Source: RPQJ01 sp963778185
GTDB lineage: Bacteria; Pseudomonadota; Gammaproteobacteria; Steroidobacterales; Steroidobacteraceae
DNA: 64,000 nucleotides
Reading direction: 5' to 3'
Assembly: GCA_963778185.1 (NCBI GenBank)
Contig: CAVZTF010000003.1
Span: forward strand, 1,984,001-2,048,000
Made by a program: the position numbers and the translations under genes. Shown in pieces: positions 54,523 to 62,604 of this stretch. The notes below the pieces were generated by a model. It was not told the DNA's origin. It did not search any database and saw only the letters and a program-made list of their open reading frames with translations. Numbering within the stretch: position 1 is the stretch's first letter; every line of letters starts with the position of its first letter.

Positions 54523-56952
54523 ATGGCGACGCGTGCGGACCGCCCGCTCGGAACGTATCGACAGAAGCGCGACTTCGCGGCTACACCGGAGCCGCGCGGC
54601 CGCCGTTCGGGCCCTCGCAAGCGATTGCGCTTCGTCGTGCAGCGACACGAGGCACGGGCGCTTCACTACGATCTCCGGCTCGAGTGGGGCGGCGTACTGA
54701 AGAGCTGGGCGGTTCCAAAAGGCCCGTCGCTGAATCCAGGCGACCGGCGGCTGGCCATCGAAGTCGAGGATCATCCACTCGAGTATCGACGATTCTCCGG
54801 CACGATCCCCAAGGGCCAGTACGGTGCCGGCCACGTGATGATCTGGGACCAGGGTACCTGGCAACCAGGCGGGGACTTCGCGCGGGGCTTGTCCGGCGGC
54901 CGGATCGAGTTCACGTTGCGCGGCAAGCGACTGCAAGGCGCCTGGCGTCTGGTTCGCATTCGCAGCCGGTCGAAGCAGAACGAGTGGCTGCTGTCGAAGA
55001 CGGACGATGAGTTCGCGACACGCAGCACGGCGTCGGCAGCCGACGTTCACGTCGACCCGGTGGAGACACGTGGAACGGTTGCACGCGCACCTCGCAGGAT
55101 TACGCCGCAGCTCGCCACGGAGGTGACGGACGTTCCCGAGGGACCGCGCTGGTTGTCGGAGCTCAAGCTCGACGGCTACCGACTGCTGGTTCACGTCGAC
55201 GGCGCGAGGGTCCGCTGCTACTCGCGCAACGGGATCGACTGGTCAAAGCGCTTCAGCTGCATCACCGACGCACTTCGATCGCTCACGCTGACCGATACCT
55301 GGCTCGACGGTGAAGTGATCGTCGCGGACGAGCACGGTCGCCCGGATTTCCAGAAGCTCCAGCAACACCTCGAGGCGGGGGAGCAGAGCGGCCTGATGCT
55401 GTACGTCTTCGACATTCCCGTTGCGTCGGGGGCGGACCTCCGCGATCGCCCACTGATCGAGCGCAAGCGCATCCTGCAGAAGACGCTTGCCGGGCTGGCG
55501 GGCGGCCACGTCCGGTTACTCGAGTACCTCGACGGATTCGATCGAATGCTGTGGAAGGAAGTGTGCAGGACCGACCACGAGGGGCTCATCATCAAGGATG
55601 CCGATGCCCCGTACCGCGCCGGGCGCAGCCGCGCATGGCTGAAGCTGAAATGCCGGCGCGTGGAGGATTTCGTGATCGGCGGTTTCACACGCCGTGACGG
55701 CGGCCGCAGCGATCTTGCCGCGCTCCTCCTTGGAACCTACAACGGAAAGCGCCTGGTGTTCGCCGGTCGCGCGGGGACGGGGTTCAACGAAAAGACCCTC
55801 GACACATTGCGACGCCGTCTGCAAGCGGATCTGCGCACGTCCGCGCCGTTCGACCCCGAGCCTGGCCTGCGACAGGATGAACGGCCAAGCTGGGTGGAAC
55901 CGAGGCTTGTCGCGCAGGTGCGGTTCGCCGGTTGGACACAGGCGGGGCTGTTGCGTCACCCCGTGTTCCTGGCGTTGCGCGAAGATCGTGAGCCCAGGGA
56001 CGTCGCGTCAGCCAGGGCGCCAGCCCAGGGGGAAGCCGTGCGAAGAGAGCCTCGATCGTCGCTTGCCGGTCCTTCGGTCACGCATCCGACCCGCGTCGTC
56101 TTTCCCGAGGACGGCATCACGAAAGTCCAGCTCGCTGCGTATTACGAGGCCGTCACGCCGGCTCTCTGGCCGCACCTTCGCAACCGGCCGTTGTCGGTGC
56201 TCCGAGCCGTGGCGCAAGGCAAGAACTTCTTTCAGCGGCATCTCGATGATTCCCGGGCCGCGGGCTTCCGCAAGGTCACTCCCCCCGCAGGTTCATCGGC
56301 CGGCGAACCCTATTTCGCTGCGACCAGTGACGCGGCCGTCCCTGTCCTGGCGCAGATGGGCGCCGTCGAGTTGCATACCTGGGGCTGTCACTTACCGCGA
56401 GTGGATCGCGCCGACCGCCTGACGTTCGATGTCGATCCTGACCCATCGCTCGACTGGAAGCCGCTCTGTACTGCGGCGGCGCTCATTCGGGACTTCCTCG
56501 CCGAACTGGGGCTCGAGAGCCAGCTCAAGACCAGCGGCGGCCAGGGCCTGCACGTCGTCGTGCCGTTGCAGGGGCGGCTACCGGATTTCGAGACGGCCGC
56601 GGACTTCACGCGCAGGATTGCCACGCACCTCGCGCATGCGATACCAGAACTGTTCACCGCCAGGCGGGGCGCGAGCAATCGCAAGGGCAGGATGTACATC
56701 GACTGGCAGCGCAATCAACGCGGGGCCACCACCGTGGCCGCGTATTCGCCGCGGTGGCGCGCAGGCGTGCCTGTATCGATGCCCCTCGCCTGGGCGGACC
56801 TGGGCAAGCAGGACCTGCGCGGTGCGCATTTCAACCTCCGAAACGCGGTGGCGAGGTTCCACCGCGTCGGTGATCCCTGGCTCCAGCACCCCTGCAAGCG
56901 CCAGACACTCACCGCACGCGTACTGCGAAACCTGGACAAGGTGGCCCAGTAG
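54523..56952 (+). CDS. ligD: ATP-dependent DNA ligase LigD (NHEJ)
   Basis: An 809-residue multidomain enzyme of bacterial nonhomologous end joining. Order: 3'-phosphoesterase (about 25-160, VVQRHEARALHYDLRLE and GTIPKGQYGAG), ATP ligase (about 180-480, catalytic lysine in ELKLDGYRL, DHEGLIIKDADAPY, WLKLK) and polymerase/primase (about 515-809, THPTRVVFPEDGITK, catalytic DVD in TFDVDPDPS). It seals double-strand breaks together with Ku, encoded convergently next to it. The arrangement PE-LIG-POL is that of Pseudomonas-type LigD. Such systems act mainly in non-growing cells. Confidence 0.96.
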   Translation: MATRADRPLGTYRQKRDFAATPEPRGRRSGPRKRLRFVVQRHEARALHYDLRLEWGGVLKSWAVPKGPSLNPGDRRLAIEVEDHPLEYRRFSGTIPKGQYGAGHVMIWDQGTWQPGGDFARGLSGGRIEFTLRGKRLQGAWRLVRIRSRSKQNEWLLSKTDDEFATRSTASAADVHVDPVETRGTVARAPRRITPQLATEVTDVPEGPRWLSELKLDGYRLLVHVDGARVRCYSRNGIDWSKRFSCITDALRSLTLTDTWLDGEVIVADEHGRPDFQKLQQHLEAGEQSGLMLYVFDIPVASGADLRDRPLIERKRILQKTLAGLAGGHVRLLEYLDGFDRMLWKEVCRTDHEGLIIKDADAPYRAGRSRAWLKLKCRRVEDFVIGGFTRRDGGRSDLAALLLGTYNGKRLVFAGRAGTGFNEKTLDTLRRRLQADLRTSAPFDPEPGLRQDERPSWVEPRLVAQVRFAGWTQAGLLRHPVFLALREDREPRDVASARAPAQGEAVRREPRSSLAGPSVTHPTRVVFPEDGITKVQLAAYYEAVTPALWPHLRNRPLSVLRAVAQGKNFFQRHLDDSRAAGFRKVTPPAGSSAGEPYFAATSDAAVPVLAQMGAVELHTWGCHLPRVDRADRLTFDVDPDPSLDWKPLCTAAALIRDFLAELGLESQLKTSGGQGLHVVVPLQGRLPDFETAADFTRRIATHLAHAIPELFTARRGASNRKGRMYIDWQRNQRGATTVAAYSPRWRAGVPVSMPLAWADLGKQDLRGAHFNLRNAVARFHRVGDPWLQHPCKRQTLTARVLRNLDKVAQ

Positions 56953-56964
56953 AGACCCGGTCGC

Positions 56965-57858
56965 CTAGGTGGCGGTGCGTCGCCGCGCATTGCTGGTGTT
57001 GGCGCTCCTGCGTCGCGACGCGCCGGCGCGTTGCTTCCGTGTCTTGGCAGCGTCCTGACCTCGCGCCTCCAGGCTCCGCTTCAGCAGGCTCGTCAGGTCG
57101 AGCACCTGGGCGCCGCCTGCCGGCCGGTCGGAGGCACCACTGCCCGGCGTCAATGCATGAGTCTCGCCCGCCTCGATTTTCTGCCCGATGCGCTTCATCA
57201 GGTCGTCGCGATAGGTATCCCGGTAACCGGTCGGATCCCACTGCTGTCGCATGTCCTTCACCAGCTTCAGCGCCATCCCGAGGTCCTGTTTCGACATCTG
57301 GCCGGCTTTTCCCGTCGGCATCTCGGGAGCGTGGGCTTCCGGGGCAAGGATCTCGTCCGCATAGCGCAGCGTGTTCAGCACCAGCGTCGATCCCATGGGA
57401 AAGAGTGCGCAGACGTACTGGCGTGTCCGGATCACGACCATTCCAATCGCCATCAGGGACGACTGCTTGAGGACGTCGCGAAACAGCGCATAGACCCTTT
57501 CTCCTCGCTTCTCGGCAGCCAGGTAATAGGGGGTCTCGAAGTACGGTGGCGCGACTTCGGTGGGGTCGACGAAACCCATGATCTCGATCGTGCGTGTCGC
57601 CTCCACGTTGGCGAGCCGGAAGTCCTCGTCGCTCAGCGCGACATACTTTTCCTTCTCGTACTGGAACCCCTTGACGATCTCGTCCGATTCGACGGTCTTG
57701 CCGGTGGTCTTGTTGATCTTCTGGTATCCCACCGGCGAGAAATCACGCCGGTCGAGCAGATCGAGGTCGAGAGCGTTGCTCCTCGTCGCGGAGTGCAGCG
57801 ACACCGGGATGTGGATCAGGCTGAAGCTGATGGCACCCTTCCAGATGATGCGTGGCAT
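56965..57858 (-). CDS. ku: Ku DNA end-binding protein
   Basis: A 297-residue bacterial Ku: MPRIIWKGAISFSLIHIPVSL, YQKINKTTGKTVESDEIVKGF and VGMVVI-type core strands (IGMVVIRTRQYVCALFPMG) are diagnostic. It forms a homodimeric ring on broken DNA ends and recruits LigD. The C-terminus (last 40 residues) is lysine/arginine-rich, as in Ku tails that bind DNA. Its gene converges on ligD with 12 bases between stops. ATG 57858 has CGGAG upstream. Confidence 0.96.
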   Translation of the reverse strand: MPRIIWKGAISFSLIHIPVSLHSATRSNALDLDLLDRRDFSPVGYQKINKTTGKTVESDEIVKGFQYEKEKYVALSDEDFRLANVEATRTIEIMGFVDPTEVAPPYFETPYYLAAEKRGERVYALFRDVLKQSSLMAIGMVVIRTRQYVCALFPMGSTLVLNTLRYADEILAPEAHAPEMPTGKAGQMSKQDLGMALKLVKDMRQQWDPTGYRDTYRDDLMKRIGQKIEAGETHALTPGSGASDRPAGGAQVLDLTSLLKRSLEARGQDAAKTRKQRAGASRRRSANTSNARRRTAT

Positions 57859-57899
57859 GACGACTCCGCGACGAGGGGCAGGCACTCGGCCGACCGGCG

Positions 57900-58454
57900 T
57901 CAGAATCGCCAGGCAGCGCTCAGCCAGAGGGCGTTCGAATCATCGGTGTTCTCGATGTCGATCTCTTCGTACTCGAGGCGCACGTTGAGGTGCTCGAACA
58001 GGTTCACGCCGACTCCGGCCCCATACACGAGGTCTTCGCCACTGTCGCTCACCTGGACGTCGTCGAGGTCCACGTCGACGTCGTAGAACAGGTACCCAAG
58101 CTTGGCGAACACCTCGAAGATGCCGAGCGGAAGGGTGCCGACGACGTAGGGAGCGAGGCCGTCGGCCTTGGTGTGGATCGGGAAGCCCTCGACGATGTCT
58201 TCGGGTTCGCCCAGGTTGATGTAAGCGAGTTCCACCGCGAAGTACGGGTTGAAGCGATACCCGCCAAAGAACTTGTAGGAGGTGTCGTCGGAATCGAAGT
58301 CGCCCACGATCGGTCCGACGTCATCGATGTCGTCGACCGTCACGTTGTACTCGCCGACACCGGCGCCGGCATAGAATCCCTGTTCGTTGTCAGCGTAAGC
58401 GGGTACTGCGGCGAGAAGTGCCGATGCGCACGCGACGATCAATGTTCTGTTCAT
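57900..58454 (-). CDS. outer membrane beta-barrel protein
   Basis: A 184-residue exported protein: signal peptide (cleavage near VPAYA-DNEQGF), then eight or so amphipathic strands ending in the aromatic C-terminus SAAWRF required by the BAM machinery. FYAGAGVGEYNV, YKFFGGYRFNPYFAVELAYI and HLNVRLEYEEIDIENTDD fit the OmpA-like/OmpX-type porin family of 8-stranded barrels. Loops are very acidic (D-rich). GAGGAG lies before ATG 58454. Ligand unknown. Confidence 0.88.
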   Translation of the reverse strand: MNRTLIVACASALLAAVPAYADNEQGFYAGAGVGEYNVTVDDIDDVGPIVGDFDSDDTSYKFFGGYRFNPYFAVELAYINLGEPEDIVEGFPIHTKADGLAPYVVGTLPLGIFEVFAKLGYLFYDVDVDLDDVQVSDSGEDLVYGAGVGVNLFEHLNVRLEYEEIDIENTDDSNALWLSAAWRF

Positions 58455-58489
58455 CTGTATCTCCTCGGGGGTTACCGGGTCGGCGGCGA

Positions 58490-58756
58490 TCACTGGCGCC
58501 GCAGGTCCATGAGTGCGTCCTTGACGGCCGCGAGTTTTGCGATGGCCGCCAGCCTTTCGGCGTGCACCGGCCCCGCGGCCGCGTCGGACGCCGGTGTCGC
58601 GCCCGGCCTGCGGATCATCTCCAGCGTCGATTTCCACTTGCGCAGCAGTGCGACTTTCTCGTCGTGCGAGAGTGCCGTGGAAGCCACGAGTCGCTGTGGG
58701 TGCCCGAATACCGCGTCGGGAGCGCTGAACGCTGTCTTTCGATCGACGATTTCCAT
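58490..58756 (-). CDS. small helical hypothetical protein
   Basis: An 88-residue soluble protein starting MEIVDRKTAFSAPDAVFGHP, with a central TALSHDEKVALLRKWKSTLE helix and a C-terminal helix LAAIAKLAAVKDALMDLRRQ. The middle part resembles short conserved proteins (a DEKxxLLRxWxxD pattern) found beside stress and envelope genes; function unknown. GAGGAGG stands 6-7 bases before the ATG. Next gene on this strand is the outer membrane barrel gene, 35 bases away. Confidence 0.78.
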   Translation of the reverse strand: MEIVDRKTAFSAPDAVFGHPQRLVASTALSHDEKVALLRKWKSTLEMIRRPGATPASDAAAGPVHAERLAAIAKLAAVKDALMDLRRQ

Positions 58757-58861
58757 CAATTCCTCCTCGCGTCGCTGCACCGTGTTTGCCAGGGCCCAAT
58801 CAAAGCCTGTTCTCAGCGGTCGGGGTACCGGACGTGCAACCGATCTCGGGTCGGAATGCAC

Positions 58862-60799
58862 CTACGCGCCGGCGACAGGACGGCAACCTACGTCCTCGCC
58901 CGGGCCGGTTTCGATCAGGGCCAGCAGGGCCGCCGGCGGGGCGATCGCGTAGAGTGCGGCCGCGATCGCCGCACGTGCGGCAAGACGCCGGGGCTGAGGA
59001 CGGAACGCCGGGTCCTTGAACGTGCCGCGCACCTCGAGCGGCACGCGCAGACTGACCGGACTCAGGTCCTTCGGGCGGGGCCGCAGCACGAGATCGAGTT
59101 CTTCGCTGCGCAGGCTCAGCGATCCCTTGCCCAGGATCACCGTGTCCGTGGTGTCGAATGCCATGGAGCGCGCGCGCGCGACGCCGTCGTCGACGTCGAA
59201 GTCGGCGTATGCGCAACGTAACCGTACCGAGCGGTCCTTGCCGAGCAGGAACTTCAGGGACTCGGCGATGTCGAGTCCGGCAATTTCGAGCAACAGGTTG
59301 CTCACCTGGCCGGTCCCCATCACCGTGGCCACCTCGCCGTCGGCGCTGGCGAGCATCTGTGCCACGGAGTTGCCCCGCCCTGCGAGCCTGGCGTCGCCGC
59401 CGACGACCCCGACGCTGGTCGCCTTCAGGCGCGGGAACAACTGCGGCAACTCGACCCCCCGGGCGCGCAGGTCGGCGACAGCATCGATCACGTCGCGCCG
59501 GGCGTCGAGCGTGATGTCGCCGTGGACGATTCCTCCGGCGAGGCCGACGTCGAGCGGGCGGACCCGCAGTACGCCGGAATCGAGGACCAGGTGTGCGTGG
59601 AACGAATCGACCGGCAGCTTCTTCGATTCGACGTCGGAGGCCCGCAGCTGCACGCTGGCATCCAGCGATCGCAGCTTCTGCAGATTGTACGGTCGGTCGG
59701 GTAGTACCCGCGATGCCGTGGTGCGCCGGCGCGCTTCCGCCTCCTGGCTGGCATTGGCGGTCTCACCTGCGCCAGTGTCCGGCGGTGCACCGACGAGCAC
59801 CGCGAGGTCGTCGAAGTCGAGATGGTCGGATACGAGTGCGGCGCGGGCGTAGATCCGTTCGCCACCGGTGTGGACGGTCAGGTCGCCGCGAAGATCGCTG
59901 TCGCCGATCATGCCTTGGAAGTCGCGATAATGGACGAGTTCCCCATTACGGCCCAACCAGCCCCGCAGCTCGTACGGCGGCGTCTCGGGTACTGGCCATC
60001 CGAGCAATGGAAAGAGGTCAGCGAGATCCTGGCCGCTAACCTCAGCCTGCAGCTCGAATCGATGGGGATCGATGGGCACGGCGACACTTCCATGTATCCG
60101 CGCGCGTGTCGCGCCCGCTCGAGCTCGGGCGTCGACCCGGTACGCGCGACCGTGCTCCAGCAGGTGCAGCGGCGAATCGACGCGGGCGGAGAGTGTGAAC
60201 CCGCCGTTCCGGTAGCGTCCGGCGCCCCTGGCGATGAGTGGTGCGGATGCCTGGTCCGCTCGACGAGGCGCGGACTCGACGTTCACCAACAGATCCGTTC
60301 TCAAGCGCGGTTCGCGCAACCGCACGGTGCCTTCGTGCACCACCAGCTCGTTGAAGATGATCCGCCTTTGCAACGGTCGCGCCGACTTTCGAAGGCGCCA
60401 GTTCGGTTCGCCGCGGACATTTCGTTCGAAGTCGAGCACAGGGCGTTCGAGTGCGACCCGGGGAACGGTCCATCGCCCCGCGAGCAGAGGCCACACGGCA
60501 ATGTCGATTCGGACACGGTCGGCGCGAGCGAGGTAACGGGAGGATGCCCACGACGCGTTGCCGAGAAACACCCGCGCTCCGTCGATACGCGTGATCGAGC
60601 CGAGGTCGACATCCAGGTCGCCTCGAATCGCGAACGGGCGCCCGGTGATTCCCGACACATACCGTTCCAACGGGCCCTTGAACCAGTTCCAGTCGAATGC
60701 GACGACCAGGGCGGCAACGCCGACCAGGAGCAAGGAGCCGACCGCGACCGGTAACGGCCGTATCGTCCGTCCGCGCAGGGCCTCCGGGATGCCGTCCAT
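58862..60799 (-). CDS. AsmA-family inner membrane protein
   Basis: A 645-residue AsmA-type protein: an N-terminal membrane anchor (PVAVGSLLLVGVAALVVAF), the AsmA-start block (LERYVSGITGRPFAIRGDLDVDLGS), a long periplasmic beta-rich body, and the AsmA_2 block (AGLDIAESLKFLLGKDRSVRLRCAYADFDV). Such proteins form bridges that move phospholipids between membranes. The C-terminus ends with a hydrophobic alanine-rich stretch (AAIAAALYAIAPPAALLALI) that may be a second membrane contact. Start at 60799 chosen for the anchor position. Confidence 0.92.
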   Translation of the reverse strand: MDGIPEALRGRTIRPLPVAVGSLLLVGVAALVVAFDWNWFKGPLERYVSGITGRPFAIRGDLDVDLGSITRIDGARVFLGNASWASSRYLARADRVRIDIAVWPLLAGRWTVPRVALERPVLDFERNVRGEPNWRLRKSARPLQRRIIFNELVVHEGTVRLREPRLRTDLLVNVESAPRRADQASAPLIARGAGRYRNGGFTLSARVDSPLHLLEHGRAYRVDARARAGATRARIHGSVAVPIDPHRFELQAEVSGQDLADLFPLLGWPVPETPPYELRGWLGRNGELVHYRDFQGMIGDSDLRGDLTVHTGGERIYARAALVSDHLDFDDLAVLVGAPPDTGAGETANASQEAEARRRTTASRVLPDRPYNLQKLRSLDASVQLRASDVESKKLPVDSFHAHLVLDSGVLRVRPLDVGLAGGIVHGDITLDARRDVIDAVADLRARGVELPQLFPRLKATSVGVVGGDARLAGRGNSVAQMLASADGEVATVMGTGQVSNLLLEIAGLDIAESLKFLLGKDRSVRLRCAYADFDVDDGVARARSMAFDTTDTVILGKGSLSLRSEELDLVLRPRPKDLSPVSLRVPLEVRGTFKDPAFRPQPRRLAARAAIAAALYAIAPPAALLALIETGPGEDVGCRPVAGA

Positions 60800-60953
60800 C
60801 GACTGAATGTAGCAATCGGGGCGTCGCGCGCAGTCGGCAGACCGCCGCGTGACCGTGTCAGTTTGTCGCCTACTCGGGCTGCAGTTCGCAGGTGCGCCGG
60901 GCAAGGCGTAGCATTAGCCGAACGCGACCGCGGCCAGCGAGGAGAATCCAGCC

Positions 60954-61742
60954 ATGATCAGCAGAGGCACATTCAGCGGGACCTTGCTCTGCATCGCCCT
61001 GCTCGCAGTTGGTTGTGGATCGTCATCCAGTCCGACCGACAAGCAGTCGGCCGAGCCAACCAGCCCGGCACCGGAGCCGGCGCAGATCGAGGCGACTACC
61101 CCGGCTCCGGCTGAGGAAGCGCAGGTTGCAGATGCGCCCGTGGCAATGGATGATCCGGTGGAGGCGCAGGTTTCAAAAGCGCAGGCGCTGGCGGCGTCAC
61201 CCGCCCCCGCGCCGGTTGCAGCGCCAGCGGCGCCAGCCACTGCCAAACCGCCTGCCGAGGCGCCGGCCAAGTCGCCTGCGACATCGCCTGCCGCATCGCT
61301 CGCCGCGGCGACACCAACTCCCGCGCCCAAGGCGGCTGCGCCGGCACCGGTAGCCAAGGCCGCACCGGCACCGGCAGCTGCGCCCTCACCGGCACCCGCC
61401 GCGCCGGCTGCGACATCCTCGATCGCCGATCCGGGCGGCACCGTCGCGGTGGCCGCGACGAAGCCGGGCCTGACACGCATCGGCGCCGAAGCCTGCGGCG
61501 ACTGCCACGACGTACAGTTCGAATCCTGGGCCGGCGGCGCGCATGCCAAGCGCACCCCGCCGCTCGACTGCGAGCACTGTCACGGCCCCGGCAGTGAGTA
61601 CAAGTCCAAGGCCGTCATGAAGGACCCCGCGAAGGCCGAGGCCGCCGGGCTCGTCACGCCGGACAAGACTTTCTGCGCCAGGTGCCACAAGGAGGGTGTC
61701 GACGACGCGTTCATGGAAAAGGCACACGCCCACGACGAGTGA
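60954..61742 (+). CDS. three-heme cytochrome c lipoprotein with Pro/Ala linker
   Basis: A 262-residue lipoprotein: lipobox VGC near residue 21, then a linker of about 130 residues dominated by P and A (about 30-165), and a C-terminal cytochrome domain with three CXXCH heme sites, CGDCH, CEHCH and CARCH. FESWAGGAHAKRTPPLDCEHCHGPG matches the cytochrome c554/NrfB-like multiheme group, in which histidines such as AHAKR may serve as distal ligands. The linker would let the domain reach from the membrane into or across the periplasm. Electron donor and acceptor unknown. Confidence 0.88.
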   Translation: MISRGTFSGTLLCIALLAVGCGSSSSPTDKQSAEPTSPAPEPAQIEATTPAPAEEAQVADAPVAMDDPVEAQVSKAQALAASPAPAPVAAPAAPATAKPPAEAPAKSPATSPAASLAAATPTPAPKAAAPAPVAKAAPAPAAAPSPAPAAPAATSSIADPGGTVAVAATKPGLTRIGAEACGDCHDVQFESWAGGAHAKRTPPLDCEHCHGPGSEYKSKAVMKDPAKAEAAGLVTPDKTFCARCHKEGVDDAFMEKAHAHDE

Positions 61743-61756
61743 CAGGCCTGCTGCGC

Positions 61757-62380
61757 TCAGCGAAACCGCCAGCCGAGCGACACGCCGAACGTTACGGGGT
61801 CGGCTGCGACCAGGCCGTGCTTGGTGCGGATCGCGATCGCGTCGCGGTCGATGTCGATCCAGCGGAGTTCGGCGTTGAGGTGGACGTTTTCGGTCATGCG
61901 CAACTCCACGCCGACCTCGGCGGCACCGCCGACGGAGCGGTGCCGACTGCGCTTGTCGAAGAGCATCGGCGCCGCGGTCGGGGCGACGAAATATACGGCA
62001 CGATTGAGGCCCACGCCTGCATACGCCTGCAGCGGTCCGGCCGTCGCCACCGTATGCCTCAGCGTAAGCAACTCGGGTCCATCGCGGCGCTTCCGCTGGA
62101 GCACGAGCTGGAGGCCGTCGGCAGGCTGCCTGGGTTGCGACTCGAATCCGTGGTGCGGCACATTGCGGAACCACGTGGGCCTGGAGTGCTTCGGCTTTGC
62201 GAAGTCACGCATGCCGGGTTCACGCAGAGGGTGACGCAGGTCGCCGAGTCGCAAGTCATGGAGTTGCCGGGTTCCCTGGTCGCGCTCCGCGGCGCCGGCG
62301 TCCGCCCCGGCGAACGTGAACGTCGTCGTGCATAGGACCAGGACTCCTACGATCAGACTGCGCCAGGATCGATCGGCCAT
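61757..62380 (-). CDS. putative outer membrane beta-barrel protein
   Basis: A 207-residue exported protein: signal peptide (through AGADAGAAE), a charged, poorly structured-looking middle, and a C-terminal region with barrel-like strands LQAYAGVGLNRAVYF, AAEVGVELRMTENVHLNAEL and DPVTFGVSLGWRFR. The terminal aromatic strand suits outer membrane insertion. The strand order resembles OmpW or PagL-type 8-strand barrels, but I cannot tell which. GGGAGG before ATG 62380. The upstream gap is shared with the catalase gene. Confidence 0.7.
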   Translation of the reverse strand: MADRSWRSLIVGVLVLCTTTFTFAGADAGAAERDQGTRQLHDLRLGDLRHPLREPGMRDFAKPKHSRPTWFRNVPHHGFESQPRQPADGLQLVLQRKRRDGPELLTLRHTVATAGPLQAYAGVGLNRAVYFVAPTAAPMLFDKRSRHRSVGGAAEVGVELRMTENVHLNAELRWIDIDRDAIAIRTKHGLVAADPVTFGVSLGWRFR

Positions 62381-62446
62381 CGCGTGCCTCCCACTGGGAC
62401 GACGCCCCTCCAGTGGATCGGAGTCTTGCGCTCCGCCGACCGCGAA

Positions 62447-62509
62447 ACCAATTGGTCCATGTCCGATCGTGTGGTCGGCTGTGTCCTACTTCGGCATCCC
62501 TGTAGGACA
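62447..62509. promoter_or_regulatory. TGTCCTAC...GTAGGACA inverted repeat in catalase promoter region
   Basis: TGTCCTAC at 62482-62489 and GTAGGACA at 62502-62509 are perfect inverted arms, with 20 bases between their centres (two helical turns). A short palindrome, ACCAATTGGT, lies at 62447-62456. Both are between the divergent outer membrane and catalase genes. The GTCCTAC arm matches other intergenic sites in the window. Confidence 0.55.
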
Positions 62510-62604
62510 GCGCCTCAGTCGCGAGCGGCGCCGTCCGACCGACGCACACTGCCGAGCGGGTGAGCATGGCGTGGCCCGGCTCTCCGCACAGGGAAGAAGC
62601 AACC

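Noticed and set aside
61009..61353. Arginine/proline-rich frame overlapping the three-heme lipoprotein gene
   Set aside because: Frame-shifted reading of the proline/alanine linker codons; the CXXCH domain and lipobox fix the true frame.
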